Shown here: piece by piece, positions 15,628 through 22,334 of the stretch | Layout: each line of letters opens with the position of its first letter | How positions within the stretch are numbered: the stretch's first letter is position 1 | DNA from: Mycobacteroides chelonae | Lineage (GTDB): Bacteria > Actinomycetota > Actinomycetes > Mycobacteriales > Mycobacteriaceae | Length of the DNA stretch: 64,000 nt | Direction: 5' to 3' | Assembly (NCBI RefSeq): GCF_016767715.1 | Contig: NZ_CP050145.1 | Coordinates: 1,612,001-1,676,000 of the forward strand | Notes under the pieces: model-generated | What the model was told of the DNA's origin: nothing | Databases searched by the model: none | The model's input: the letters and a program-made list of their open reading frames with translations, nothing else | Translations under genes and position numbers: made by a program

Positions 15628-16419
15628 TCACGCGGGCACCTCCGTCCGAGCCAGTAGGGCAGCGGCGATGGCGGCGTGTATGTCAGCGATGGTGACTGCG
15701 ATGGTCTGTAGTGCTTCGGCGTCCGCATCGGTGAGACGGCCCAACGCCTTGTCCCAACGCTTGTCGTAGGTCAGTGCCGTGAGTTCGTCAGTCGCGCCCT
15801 TGAGCGTCACCGTGAGCTGCCTTAGGGCGGTGGGTACTTGGACTGCACGTGCCGGGGGAGTGTCCTCGGTTGGTGCGGTCTCATCTAGTGGCTTGGGCTC
15901 TGGCTTCTTGCGCGGCTTGGGTCTCGGGTACAGCTTCCCGTCGGGTCCAACTGTCTTGTCCGTCGGCGCAGTGCCGCCACAGTCAGGTGTCCCACTATGG
16001 GACACCTCGACAGAATCACCCTCCACCACAACCGGTTCAGGATCAGGTGTCCCATCTTGGGACACCTTCGACAGGACACGCGAGACGGTCGATTTCGATG
16101 CGCCGGTGATGGTTGCGATACTCCGCACACCCATACCCCGATCGGCCAGCAGCTGCGCCATCTCCCTACGCTCGTCGCCGCCGATCTGCCAGCGGTTGCC
16201 GATGCGGTCAGCCAGATACTCTGTCCACGAACGGAACCCCATCGTCAGATGGACTTGCCCCTGCTGCGCCTCATCCAGCAGCCTGTGCAGGATGGTGAGA
16301 CGGTCACCGATGTTCTCGACGGTGCTCTTGATCCGGTTGTCCAGCACCTTGGCCTTGGCGTCATCCAGGGGGACGATGACCTCGACCTCATGCTCGTCTA
16401 CTGCTGCTACTTCACTCAT
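15628..16419 (-). CDS. helix-turn-helix, ParB-like phage DNA-binding protein
   Basis: A 263-residue protein with AGAGGAG upstream of the ATG. Residues about 40-75 match the FRSWTEYLADR region of phage regulators. A ParB/KorB-like helix-turn-helix spans about 92-118 (GMGVRSIATITGASKSTVSRVL). A proline-rich linker (about 120-195) contains two SGTPD or DGTPD repeats encoded by two perfect palindromes, and a helical C-terminal domain (about 205-263) ends it. It follows the replication-type gene. Likely roles are replication initiation, partition or operon control, with the palindromes as its own targets (inference). Confidence 0.7.
   Translation of the reverse strand: MSEVAAVDEHEVEVIVPLDDAKAKVLDNRIKSTVENIGDRLTILHRLLDEAQQGQVHLTMGFRSWTEYLADRIGNRWQIGGDERREMAQLLADRGMGVRSIATITGASKSTVSRVLSKVSQDGTPDPEPVVVEGDSVEVSHSGTPDCGGTAPTDKTVGPDGKLYPRPKPRKKPEPKPLDETAPTEDTPPARAVQVPTALRQLTVTLKGATDELTALTYDKRWDKALGRLTDADAEALQTIAVTIADIHAAIAAALLARTEVPA
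15985..16007. promoter_or_regulatory. perfect palindrome P1 inside the helix-turn-helix gene
   Basis: AGGTGTCCCA, a 3-base centre (CTA), then TGGGACACCT: ten-base arms with no mismatch. The identical arms recur at 16045-16067, exactly 60 bp away. Flanks also agree (TC before, CGACAG after, allowing one inserted base). It lies in the linker-coding part of the gene. A protein-binding site is more likely than a terminator because it is intragenic and paired. Confidence 0.75.
16045..16067. promoter_or_regulatory. perfect palindrome P2 inside the helix-turn-helix gene
   Basis: The same arms as P1 with TCT as centre. Spacing of 60 bp from P1 is close to an integral number of helical turns, so both sites would face a similar side of the DNA. 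The two centres differ while all 20 arm bases are identical, which suggests selection on the arms. Confidence 0.75.
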
Positions 16420-16452
16420 TGATCTACTCCTCTGAAAGATGTTGTGGGGGAA

Positions 16453-17028
16453 CTACTTGTATTCAAGGAATGGGTTCTCTCCGACCCCGTGCCACTCGTC
16501 GCCCGCAGCCAACGGCAAGGCGCTCTGGTGGTCGCCCTTGTCCTTGCCTCGCCTAGCAACTGGCCTAGCCTGTGTGTCCGGTCTGGATTCCGGTCGGACT
16601 TCCACCCGGACATCCGGTGGGACATCCTGCGGACTGTCCGGGTGGGACTCAGCCTCTGCGGCCTTGGCTTCGGCACGGGCCTTGGCTTCAGCACGCTGCT
16701 TGGCCTTCCGTTCCCGGTCGGCAACACGGTTATGGATGCGTGCCTGTTCTGCCGCCTCCAGCGCTTCGCGGGAGCTTTGGGTGGCCTTGAAATCGATGAT
16801 CACCCAGCCCTTATCCAGTGGGCTCCACAGCCCGTTGTCCACGAATGCCTGTGTGGCACCGGCTGCGAATTTCGGTATAGAGGCGAGGTCTTCCGGTTCG
16901 ATCACCCCGTCTGTGCGGTTGGACACCGCATAGACGAGCGAGGTGACAAACGACCTGTAGTGCCCATCGGACAGCCGGGTAAGGCGCCGGTCATGCAGCC
17001 AGCGATCAGGCACCCTTGCATCTGTCAT
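16453..17028 (-). CDS. phage replication-initiation/replisome-organiser-like protein
   Basis: A 191-residue protein. The N-terminal 80 residues (ARVPDRWLHDRRLTRLSDGHY, then SNRTDGVIEPEDLASIP and GWVIIDF) match the winged-helix-like domain found at the start of actinophage replication proteins. A long Lys/Arg/Glu/Ala coiled segment (about 85-125) and a Pro/Asp/Arg-rich disordered tail follow. Its start overlaps the preceding stop by four bases. The tail-coding DNA (about 16571-16650) is rich in short GGAC/GTCC repeats. Replication of the excised element is the inferred role. Confidence 0.6.
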   Translation of the reverse strand: MTDARVPDRWLHDRRLTRLSDGHYRSFVTSLVYAVSNRTDGVIEPEDLASIPKFAAGATQAFVDNGLWSPLDKGWVIIDFKATQSSREALEAAEQARIHNRVADRERKAKQRAEAKARAEAKAAEAESHPDSPQDVPPDVRVEVRPESRPDTQARPVARRGKDKGDHQSALPLAAGDEWHGVGENPFLEYK

Positions 17029-17339
17029 CCAGCTCGCCTCGCCCCATCCCGAGCGTCGGCGCGGTTGTTGATGGCGGTATCTATGGAGTCACGAACTTGC
17101 TCCGCCTGCTCCACTGTCAGGGCGACATCCAGCACTCGCTCACCGTCCACGTTGGCCGACAACAGGATCTCGTCATCGAACTGCCCGGCGAGATCGACCA
17201 TCGCCCAAACGCCGATCTCGGTTCTTTCACCGCCGCGGTGTTGAGCGAGTGTCGTGAGGGTGTCGCTCCAGTGCTCCTCGTCTCGGCGGTTATGTGGTGA
17301 TGTGCACCAGCTGTATGTACATGTCGACACGGCGTTCAC
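17025..17339 (-). CDS. hypothetical phage protein, 104 residues
   Basis: Starts and ends with four-base overlaps in the early operon. The N-terminus has CTYSWCTSPH, a Cys-x5-Cys-like pair of a kind seen in small actinophage proteins, and the C-terminal half has the LTVEQAEQVRDSIDTAI helix. I recognise the general type but not a function. A zinc-binding role for the two Cys and His is possible. Confidence 0.6.
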   Translation of the reverse strand: MNAVSTCTYSWCTSPHNRRDEEHWSDTLTTLAQHRGGERTEIGVWAMVDLAGQFDDEILLSANVDGERVLDVALTVEQAEQVRDSIDTAINNRADARDGARRAG

Positions 17340-17854
17340 CGCCCCAGTTCCATTGCGCGGGCGATGATGTGAATCTGAGCCAGATTGCGCGTGGCCTCAC
17401 CGAGATGGATAAGCGACTGCACTGTGGCTCGCATGTCGTTGTCCTTGAAATCCAGATCAGGGAGGATTTCCAGCAGCTCTCGGTCGGTCATCTCGGTGAG
17501 GTCGAGGGAGCCGCACCACTGGTCCGCCAGATTGGCGGCGTCCGTCAATGCCTTCGCCAGTACTCGGGCGTCGGTAACGGTCAGTGCGCTGTCATAGAGG
17601 TAGACGCGCGGCGACAAACTGGGGTCGTCGGTGACGACAGTTCCGTCCGGGCGCTGAGCAATAACGGCCTGAATGTTGCGGTCTGCCAGATGATCAGGCA
17701 AGGGCATGTCGTTGGACCAGATCAGGCGGGCCAGCAGCCCGTCGCCGTGGTCCTCGAACTGTGCCTCGCTCATCTCCGCGTCAGCGCCAGCGGGGAGCGG
17801 TACGTCAGTCGGCCGGGCATCTTGCCGTTGACTAGTTTGGGATGTAGCGTTCAT
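17336..17854 (-). CDS. hypothetical phage protein, 172 residues
   Basis: I chose the ATG at 17854, which overlaps the preceding TAA (TAATG) and has AAGGAG upstream, over longer frames. The product is acidic with a disordered N-terminus, a central beta region (AVIAQRPDGTVV, SPRVYLYDSAL) and C-terminal helices (LAKALTDAANLADQW). I do not recognise a function. It is part of the tightly coupled early operon. Confidence 0.6.
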   Translation of the reverse strand: MNATSQTSQRQDARPTDVPLPAGADAEMSEAQFEDHGDGLLARLIWSNDMPLPDHLADRNIQAVIAQRPDGTVVTDDPSLSPRVYLYDSALTVTDARVLAKALTDAANLADQWCGSLDLTEMTDRELLEILPDLDFKDNDMRATVQSLIHLGEATRNLAQIHIIARAMELGR

Positions 17855-18009
17855 TAGAGAACTCCTTGATTTTGGAATCGGGATTCGAAACGGGCCTCGC
17901 CCGGCGCGCCAACGCCGGGGACAACGGGGTCCGTTTTCTTTAGGTCTTCGGTGCGGTCGTCGTCGATCAGTCCCATGTCGGGAAAGTGCTCGTGCGGGTA
18001 TGTCCGCAT
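17854..18009 (-). CDS. small hypothetical protein, 51 residues
   Basis: The ATG overlaps the excisionase stop (TGATG) and the TAA overlaps the next ATG (TAATG), so it is coupled on both sides, strong evidence that it is translated. The product is acidic, with GLIDDDRTEDLKKTDP in the middle. There is no recognisable domain. Confidence 0.6.
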   Translation of the reverse strand: MRTYPHEHFPDMGLIDDDRTEDLKKTDPVVPGVGAPGEARFESRFQNQGVL

Positions 18010-18233
18010 CAGGCGACACTTCCGCCGGTGAATGAAGCGTTCTCCCAAGCGATAACGTCGGACAGTCGGTAGCGCACGTGTCCGCCGAACTTGTAAAACT
18101 TTGGTCCGCGGCCTTGCGACGACCACTGTGCGAGCGTCTTTGGGCTGATTTTGTTTCTGACACCCAGCTCGACTCGTGTGAGCCAGGTGTCTTCGGGCGG
18201 TGTCTCTACCGCCCTCTTCTCCGCGCCTGTCAT
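18009..18233 (-). CDS. excisionase / MerR-type helix-turn-helix protein
   Basis: A 74-residue protein with the helix_turn_helix_17 layout: TRVELGVRNKISPKTLAQW, then GRGPKFYKFGGHVRYRLSDVIAWE in two parts, the R-YR-DV-W pattern of Xis-like proteins. It is the first gene of the minus-strand operon and diverges from the repressor and integrase. Such proteins bend attachment-site DNA during excision. Directionality factor is the most likely job; early regulator is the alternative. Confidence 0.8.
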   Translation of the reverse strand: MTGAEKRAVETPPEDTWLTRVELGVRNKISPKTLAQWSSQGRGPKFYKFGGHVRYRLSDVIAWENASFTGGSVA

Positions 18234-18270
18234 CTGGATTCTGGCCTTCCTGGATTTGGCTGTTGTGGGT

Positions 18271-18302
18271 ACATACGCAGTTCGTATCGATTCCGCGTAT
18301 GT
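18271..18302. promoter_or_regulatory. operator candidate in the repressor/excisionase divergent promoter
   Basis: ACATACGC at 18271-18278 and GCGTATGT at 18295-18302 form a perfect inverted repeat across 16 bases. A third half-site CGTAT at 18284-18288 makes a second inverted pair with ATACG (18274-18278), and the two CGTAT copies are 12 bp apart, about one helical turn. The block lies between the two divergent start codons, where a lysogenic repressor would bind. Confidence 0.55.
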
Positions 18303-18359
18303 TCACTCAGGCTACGCCGATCGCGTACAGTCCCGCAATATCCCGGTAAGCTGCGTGTC

Positions 18360-18974
18360 ATGACGCAACCAAGTTGGGCGGAAGGCCAGGCGGCACAGAT
18401 CGCGGCCGAGGTTCGACGGCTCCGGGGAAAGAGGTCAGCGCAGTGGTTGTCCGACCGGACGATGGAGCTCGGCCATACCGTCACCCGGTCTGTTATTACG
18501 GACCTGGAGAACGGTCGCCGGAAGTACGTGACAATCGCTGAGCTGATCGTCTTGGCTGCGGCGCTGGATACCTATCCAATCGCCCTGTTGTATCCGCCCC
18601 CATACGGAGAACTGGTGCGGATCCTGCCGAATGTGGCAGCCGGGCGACCGGAACAGTTATCTGCTGGGTTGCCGAAACATGATGCTGTTGAATGGTTCTC
18701 GGGGAACGAGCCCACCGCCGAGATGGTCCATAGGGTGGTCGTCGGTGGCGACAAGAATGGACTAAAAGAGAATGTCCAGGCCTTCCGGGCTGCCGGCGAA
18801 ATTCCTTCGCTTGAGAGGCAATTAGCGGAGTCGTCAGCTCACTACGCGGACAGGTTTACTCAGTATGGAGCCGATGACCCCGTTGCGGGGGCGCTGTTTG
18901 AGCAGATCGAATTCCTGCGGGGTCACTTGAGCGATCTTCGCGAGATGGCTGGGATGGAAGGCGATGGCGGGTAG
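18360..18974 (+). CDS. XRE-family repressor-like regulator
   Basis: A 204-residue protein. Residues about 8-75 hold the helix-turn-helix (QWLSDRTMELGHTVTRSVITDLENGRR in segments), as in immunity-type regulators of actinobacterial integrated elements. The C-terminal part is helical with a probable coiled segment (SLERQLAESSAHYADRF; EFLRGHLSDLREM). It overlaps the integrase start by 11 bases, so the two are co-transcribed, and it diverges from the excisionase operon. Control of the lysogenic state is inferred from position. Confidence 0.75.
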   Translation: MTQPSWAEGQAAQIAAEVRRLRGKRSAQWLSDRTMELGHTVTRSVITDLENGRRKYVTIAELIVLAAALDTYPIALLYPPPYGELVRILPNVAAGRPEQLSAGLPKHDAVEWFSGNEPTAEMVHRVVVGGDKNGLKENVQAFRAAGEIPSLERQLAESSAHYADRFTQYGADDPVAGALFEQIEFLRGHLSDLREMAGMEGDGG

Positions 18975-20133
18975 GCCTCCGCTGCGGATTGGGCAGCACG
19001 GAAAGATCACGCGAACGGCATTGGGCGGGGGAGTGTGGTTGGCGCGCTGCCGATTCCGGGACTCCGATGGGGTTACTAGAATTGTGGAGAGGCGCGGCCC
19101 TGAGGGCGATCAGCGCGGCAAGGGCGCTGAGGATGCACTCATTGAGGCTCTGGCCACACGTAGGCCGCCGGGGTCCGCGGATGAGATCACACTCGACTCG
19201 AAGGTGATTGATCTTGTGAATGCTCATATCGATCGCCTCGAAGAAGACGGACGAGCAACGCGGACCGTCGACACGTATCGCTATGCATCATCCAAGTTGT
19301 CCAAGTTTCTAGGTGGTGTCCGGGTGGGGGAGGCGACGGCTGCTCGATGCGACGCAGCGATTAGGTCAATGAAGACAGCGCACGGCCCAACCATGGCACG
19401 GCAGTCACGGACGATCATGAAGGGCGGCCTGCAGCTTGCGGTGATGGCGACTGTGCTGGGTGCCAATCCGGTCCGCGATGTGTCACCGATCAGCGCGGGG
19501 GAATCGACCAAGGGGGCCGCTGGGCTTACCCGTGAGCAACTGAAAGGACTGCTGTCTAGCATCCGTGAGTCTGAGTACTGTCGATCTCGAGACCTATCTG
19601 ACCCCATCGTCATCTTCATCGCCACAGGCCTGCGGCGGTCGGAACTCTTGGGCCTACGGTGGGCGGATTTCAATGAGAAGCAAAGAACCCTCACCGTCAG
19701 CGGCAATGTGGTCAGGGTTGCGGGTAAAGGGTTGGTTCGGTTCGACGGTGCGAAGACCAAGCTGAGTCGAAGAACCGTGTCGCTGCCCAAATTCGCTGTT
19801 GAGGTCCTATGCCGGCGCCGTCAGGTTCCGTTCGTAGGGGAGCAGGATGTGATCTTCGCGTCGTCGACAGGAACGCTCCGAGACCCGGACAACTTCGGTG
19901 CGCAGTGGCGCAAGGTGCGTGATGACCTCGGGGTAGCTGATGTCACCAGCCACTCATTCCGAAAGTCCATCGGTACCCTGATCGATGAAGACGGGATGTC
20001 GGCCCGCGTGGGGGCTGACCAGCTGGGACACTCCAAGGTATCGATGACGCAAGACCGCTACATGGTTCGTGGACGTGTGCACAAAGAGGTTGCCGAGATG
20101 CTCGATCGAGAGCTTGGCATAAGCGATGAATAA
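18964..20133 (+). CDS. int: tyrosine integrase
   Basis: A 389-residue site-specific recombinase. An N-terminal arm-binding region (about 1-75), a SAM-like core-binding domain (about 78-175) and the catalytic domain (about 185-375) are present. The catalytic set is visible: Arg in ATGLRRSELLGL (about 224), Lys265, His330 and Arg333 in HSFRKS, His356 in LGH and Tyr366 in DRYM. It ends 61 bp from the att core in tRNA-Arg, the normal layout. A candidate arm-type site overlaps its stop codon. Confidence 0.95.
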   Translation: MAGRPPLRIGQHGKITRTALGGGVWLARCRFRDSDGVTRIVERRGPEGDQRGKGAEDALIEALATRRPPGSADEITLDSKVIDLVNAHIDRLEEDGRATRTVDTYRYASSKLSKFLGGVRVGEATAARCDAAIRSMKTAHGPTMARQSRTIMKGGLQLAVMATVLGANPVRDVSPISAGESTKGAAGLTREQLKGLLSSIRESEYCRSRDLSDPIVIFIATGLRRSELLGLRWADFNEKQRTLTVSGNVVRVAGKGLVRFDGAKTKLSRRTVSLPKFAVEVLCRRRQVPFVGEQDVIFASSTGTLRDPDNFGAQWRKVRDDLGVADVTSHSFRKSIGTLIDEDGMSARVGADQLGHSKVSMTQDRYMVRGRVHKEVAEMLDRELGISDE

Positions 20134-20143
20134 GCGATGGATT
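20124..20143 (+). repeat. candidate integrase arm-type site, right copy
   Basis: Matches 4234-4253 with one mismatch and in the same orientation. It overlaps the integrase stop codon and lies 52 bp inside attR. See the left copy. Confidence 0.5.
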
Positions 20144-20180
20144 GCATCTATATACGCTTCTAGAAATATGTTCTGAGCTG

Positions 20181-20254
20181 CGCCCCCGGCAGGAATCGAA
20201 CCTGCGACCTAGGGATTAGAAGGCCCTTGCTCTATCCAACTGAGCTACGGAGGC
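20181..20254 (-). tRNA. tRNA-Arg (anticodon TCT)
   Basis: A 74-base cloverleaf on the minus strand: acceptor GCCTCCG with CGGGGGC, D-arm GCTC/GAGC, anticodon loop CTTCTAA with TCT at 34-36, T-arm GCAGG/CCTGC. The last anticodon-stem pair (31-39) is C-T, as I read it. CCA is not encoded. The gene remains functional because the integrated element rebuilds its 3' end. Confidence 0.93.
20185..20219. repeat. attR (right attachment site)
   Basis: Partner of attL. The identical 25-bp core is 20195-20219 and lies in the anticodon loop to T-arm part of tRNA-Arg. The element therefore supplies the last 14 bases of the tRNA gene (20181-20194) and restores a fully paired acceptor stem. Confidence 0.85.
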
Positions 20255-20327
20255 ATGCGGCGCTAGCCGGACCGCAGTCTATCGAACCGGTGACCGTGCG
20301 GATCGCATCTCGCCATACCCTTGACTG

Positions 20328-22334
20328 GTGACCACCACCTCCACGGCCAGCAAGACCGATTCGCCGATCTGGACGATCGTCGTCGGCCTTGCGGCACTGG
20401 CGGGCCTGGTCGCGGCCGCTATCGGCGCGTTGTCACTGGCAGAGGCCCTGCTCGCGACGGGTCTGCCCAACCCTGGCCCCGTCACCTCGTACGGTCTGCC
20501 GTTCGTGCGCGCGACCGCCGAAATCGTCGCCGTAGTTGCCGTCGGTGCGTTCCTGCTCACGGCCTTCTTCGTCCCACCGCAGTCCACCGGCGTGCTCGAC
20601 GTGGATGGCTACCGCTCGCTGCGCGTCGGCACCGCGGCATCGACTGCGCTTGCGGTGCTCTCGGCGGTCATGGTGCCGTTGTCGATCTCCGATGTGGCCG
20701 GCCAGCCGGTGAGGGATTTCGGGCTCGGGGAGCTGTGGACGCTCGCCGGTGAGATCGAAACCGTGAATGCCTGGCGCTGGATGGCCTTCATCGCTGCCGG
20801 GGTCGCGATCGCCAGCCGGGTGGTGCTGCGCTGGTCGTGGACACCGCTGCTCGTGGTCGGGTCGGTGGCGACGCTGATGCCGCTGGCCCTGGTGGGGCAT
20901 TCGGCCACCGGCGGCGCACATGACCTGGGCACCAACAGCCTCATCATCCATTTGGTATCGGCCGCGTTGTGGGCCGGCGGTCTGGTCGCACTACTGATCC
21001 ACGCGCTGCGCGGCGGCGGTTATCTGGACGTGGCCACACGCCGGTTCTCCACGCTGGCCCTGTGGTGCTATGTCGCGATCGGGCTCAGCGGAATCATCAA
21101 CGCGCTTATCCGGGTGCAGCTTTCGGACCTGTTCACCACCCGCTACGGCTGGCTGCTGGTGGGCAAGGCCACCGCGCTGCTGGTTCTCGGTGTCTTGGGG
21201 TATCTACAGCGGCGATCGGCGATCACGGCACTGAGTGAGGAACCGCAGAACCGTCGACCGCTGATCCGGCTCGCCGGGATGGAGGCCGTCATCTTCGCGG
21301 TCACGTTCGGTATCGCCGTCGGACTGGGCCGCACCCCACCGCCGCCTCCGGTCAATCTCAACCCTTCACCGGTCGAGGTCGCTATCGGCTATACGCTCGA
21401 CGGGCCGCCGACCCCGCAGCGACTGCTGTTCGACTGGCGCTTCGATCTCATCTTCGGAACGGCCGCCATCGTTTTCGCGGTCACCTACTTGGTGGGTGTC
21501 CGTCGCCTCAAGGCCCGTGGCGACGCATGGCCCGTGGGGCGCACCATCGCCTGGCTGTCCGGCTGTGCCTTTCTGCTCATCGCCACATCCTCGGGTGTCG
21601 GCCGGTACATGCCCGCGATGTTCAGCATGCACATGGTGGCGCACATGATGCTCTCGATGCTGGTGCCCGTGCTGCTGGTCCTCGGTGGCCCCATCACGCT
21701 GCTACTTCGCGTGTTACCCGCTGCAGGCAAGGGGGATCCGCCGGGTCTGCGTGAATGGGTGCAGCTGCTGTTGCACAGCAGCTTCTCTCGCTTCCTGACC
21801 CATCCACTGGTGGCGACATCGCTGTTCATCGGCGGGTTCTACGGCCTGTATCTCAGCGGGCTCTACGACGCCGCCGTCGATGTGCATGCTGCGCACCTGG
21901 CGATGAATCTGCACTTCCTGCTCAGCGGATACCTGTTCTATTGGGTGGTCATCGGCATCGACCCGTCGCCGCGGCGCCTGCCGCCAGTGGCCAAGCTGGG
22001 CATCGTGCTGGTGTCGCTGCCGCTGCATGCCTTCTTCGGCGTCATCTTGATGGGCACGAAATCGATTCTGGGCGAAAAGTTCTACAGCAATCTGGCACTG
22101 CCGTGGCGGATCGACCTGGCCTCCGACCAACACATGGGCGGCGCCATCACCTGGGCAACGGGAGAGCTGCCGTTGCTGGTGGTCATGATCGCCCTGGTCA
22201 TCCAGTGGTCGCGTTCGGACGAACGGCTGGCCCGCAGACAGGACCGCGCCGCCGACCGTGACGACGACGCAGACCTGGCCGCCTACAACGCCATGCTCGC
22301 CAAAATGGCCCAGCTGGACGAGAACTCGCGTTAG
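20328..22334 (+). CDS. CopD/CtaG-type membrane protein (cytochrome c oxidase assembly/copper)
   Basis: A 668-residue polytopic membrane protein. The N-terminal half (about 1-340) has CopD-like segments (GHSATGGAHDLG, IIHLVSAALWAGGLVALL). The C-terminal half (about 370-650) is a CtaG/caa3-assembly domain with MHMVAHMMLSMLVPVLLVLGG in parts and further His-rich membrane helices. The same fusion occurs in M. tuberculosis Rv0102. It is thought to handle copper for haem-copper oxidase assembly. The GTG at 20328 is the start. It converges with the amidase gene, the two stops sharing TTAG. Confidence 0.88.
   Translation: MTTTSTASKTDSPIWTIVVGLAALAGLVAAAIGALSLAEALLATGLPNPGPVTSYGLPFVRATAEIVAVVAVGAFLLTAFFVPPQSTGVLDVDGYRSLRVGTAASTALAVLSAVMVPLSISDVAGQPVRDFGLGELWTLAGEIETVNAWRWMAFIAAGVAIASRVVLRWSWTPLLVVGSVATLMPLALVGHSATGGAHDLGTNSLIIHLVSAALWAGGLVALLIHALRGGGYLDVATRRFSTLALWCYVAIGLSGIINALIRVQLSDLFTTRYGWLLVGKATALLVLGVLGYLQRRSAITALSEEPQNRRPLIRLAGMEAVIFAVTFGIAVGLGRTPPPPPVNLNPSPVEVAIGYTLDGPPTPQRLLFDWRFDLIFGTAAIVFAVTYLVGVRRLKARGDAWPVGRTIAWLSGCAFLLIATSSGVGRYMPAMFSMHMVAHMMLSMLVPVLLVLGGPITLLLRVLPAAGKGDPPGLREWVQLLLHSSFSRFLTHPLVATSLFIGGFYGLYLSGLYDAAVDVHAAHLAMNLHFLLSGYLFYWVVIGIDPSPRRLPPVAKLGIVLVSLPLHAFFGVILMGTKSILGEKFYSNLALPWRIDLASDQHMGGAITWATGELPLLVVMIALVIQWSRSDERLARRQDRAADRDDDADLAAYNAMLAKMAQLDENSR

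Larger units (their letters stand above)
4091..20219. mobile_element. 16.1-kb phage-satellite-like integrated element in tRNA-Arg
   Basis: The element is bounded by identical 25-bp cores at 4091-4115 and 20195-20219, the right one inside tRNA-Arg(UCU). It carries a tyrosine integrase, excisionase, repressor, replication-type genes, HK97 protease and capsid, a tape-measure protein, a repeat-rich tail protein, an HNH nuclease and toxin-antitoxin genes. No large terminase, portal, head-tail connector, major tail protein, baseplate, holin or lysin is recognisable. Most minus-strand genes overlap by 1-4 bases and none is visibly interrupted. The size and content resemble phiRv1/phiRv2 of M. tuberculosis and capsid-forming satellites. 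A deleted prophage remains possible. Confidence 0.85.

Noticed and set aside
15985..16067. Palindromes considered as Rho-independent terminators
   Set aside because: They are inside an open gene, lack T-runs on either strand and occur as an equal pair at 60-bp spacing, so a protein-binding role is more likely.
17336..18163. Longer 275-codon version of the 172-residue phage gene
   Set aside because: The upstream extension overlaps the 51-residue gene and excisionase in another frame; the ATG at 17854 has AAGGAG and the TAATG overlap.
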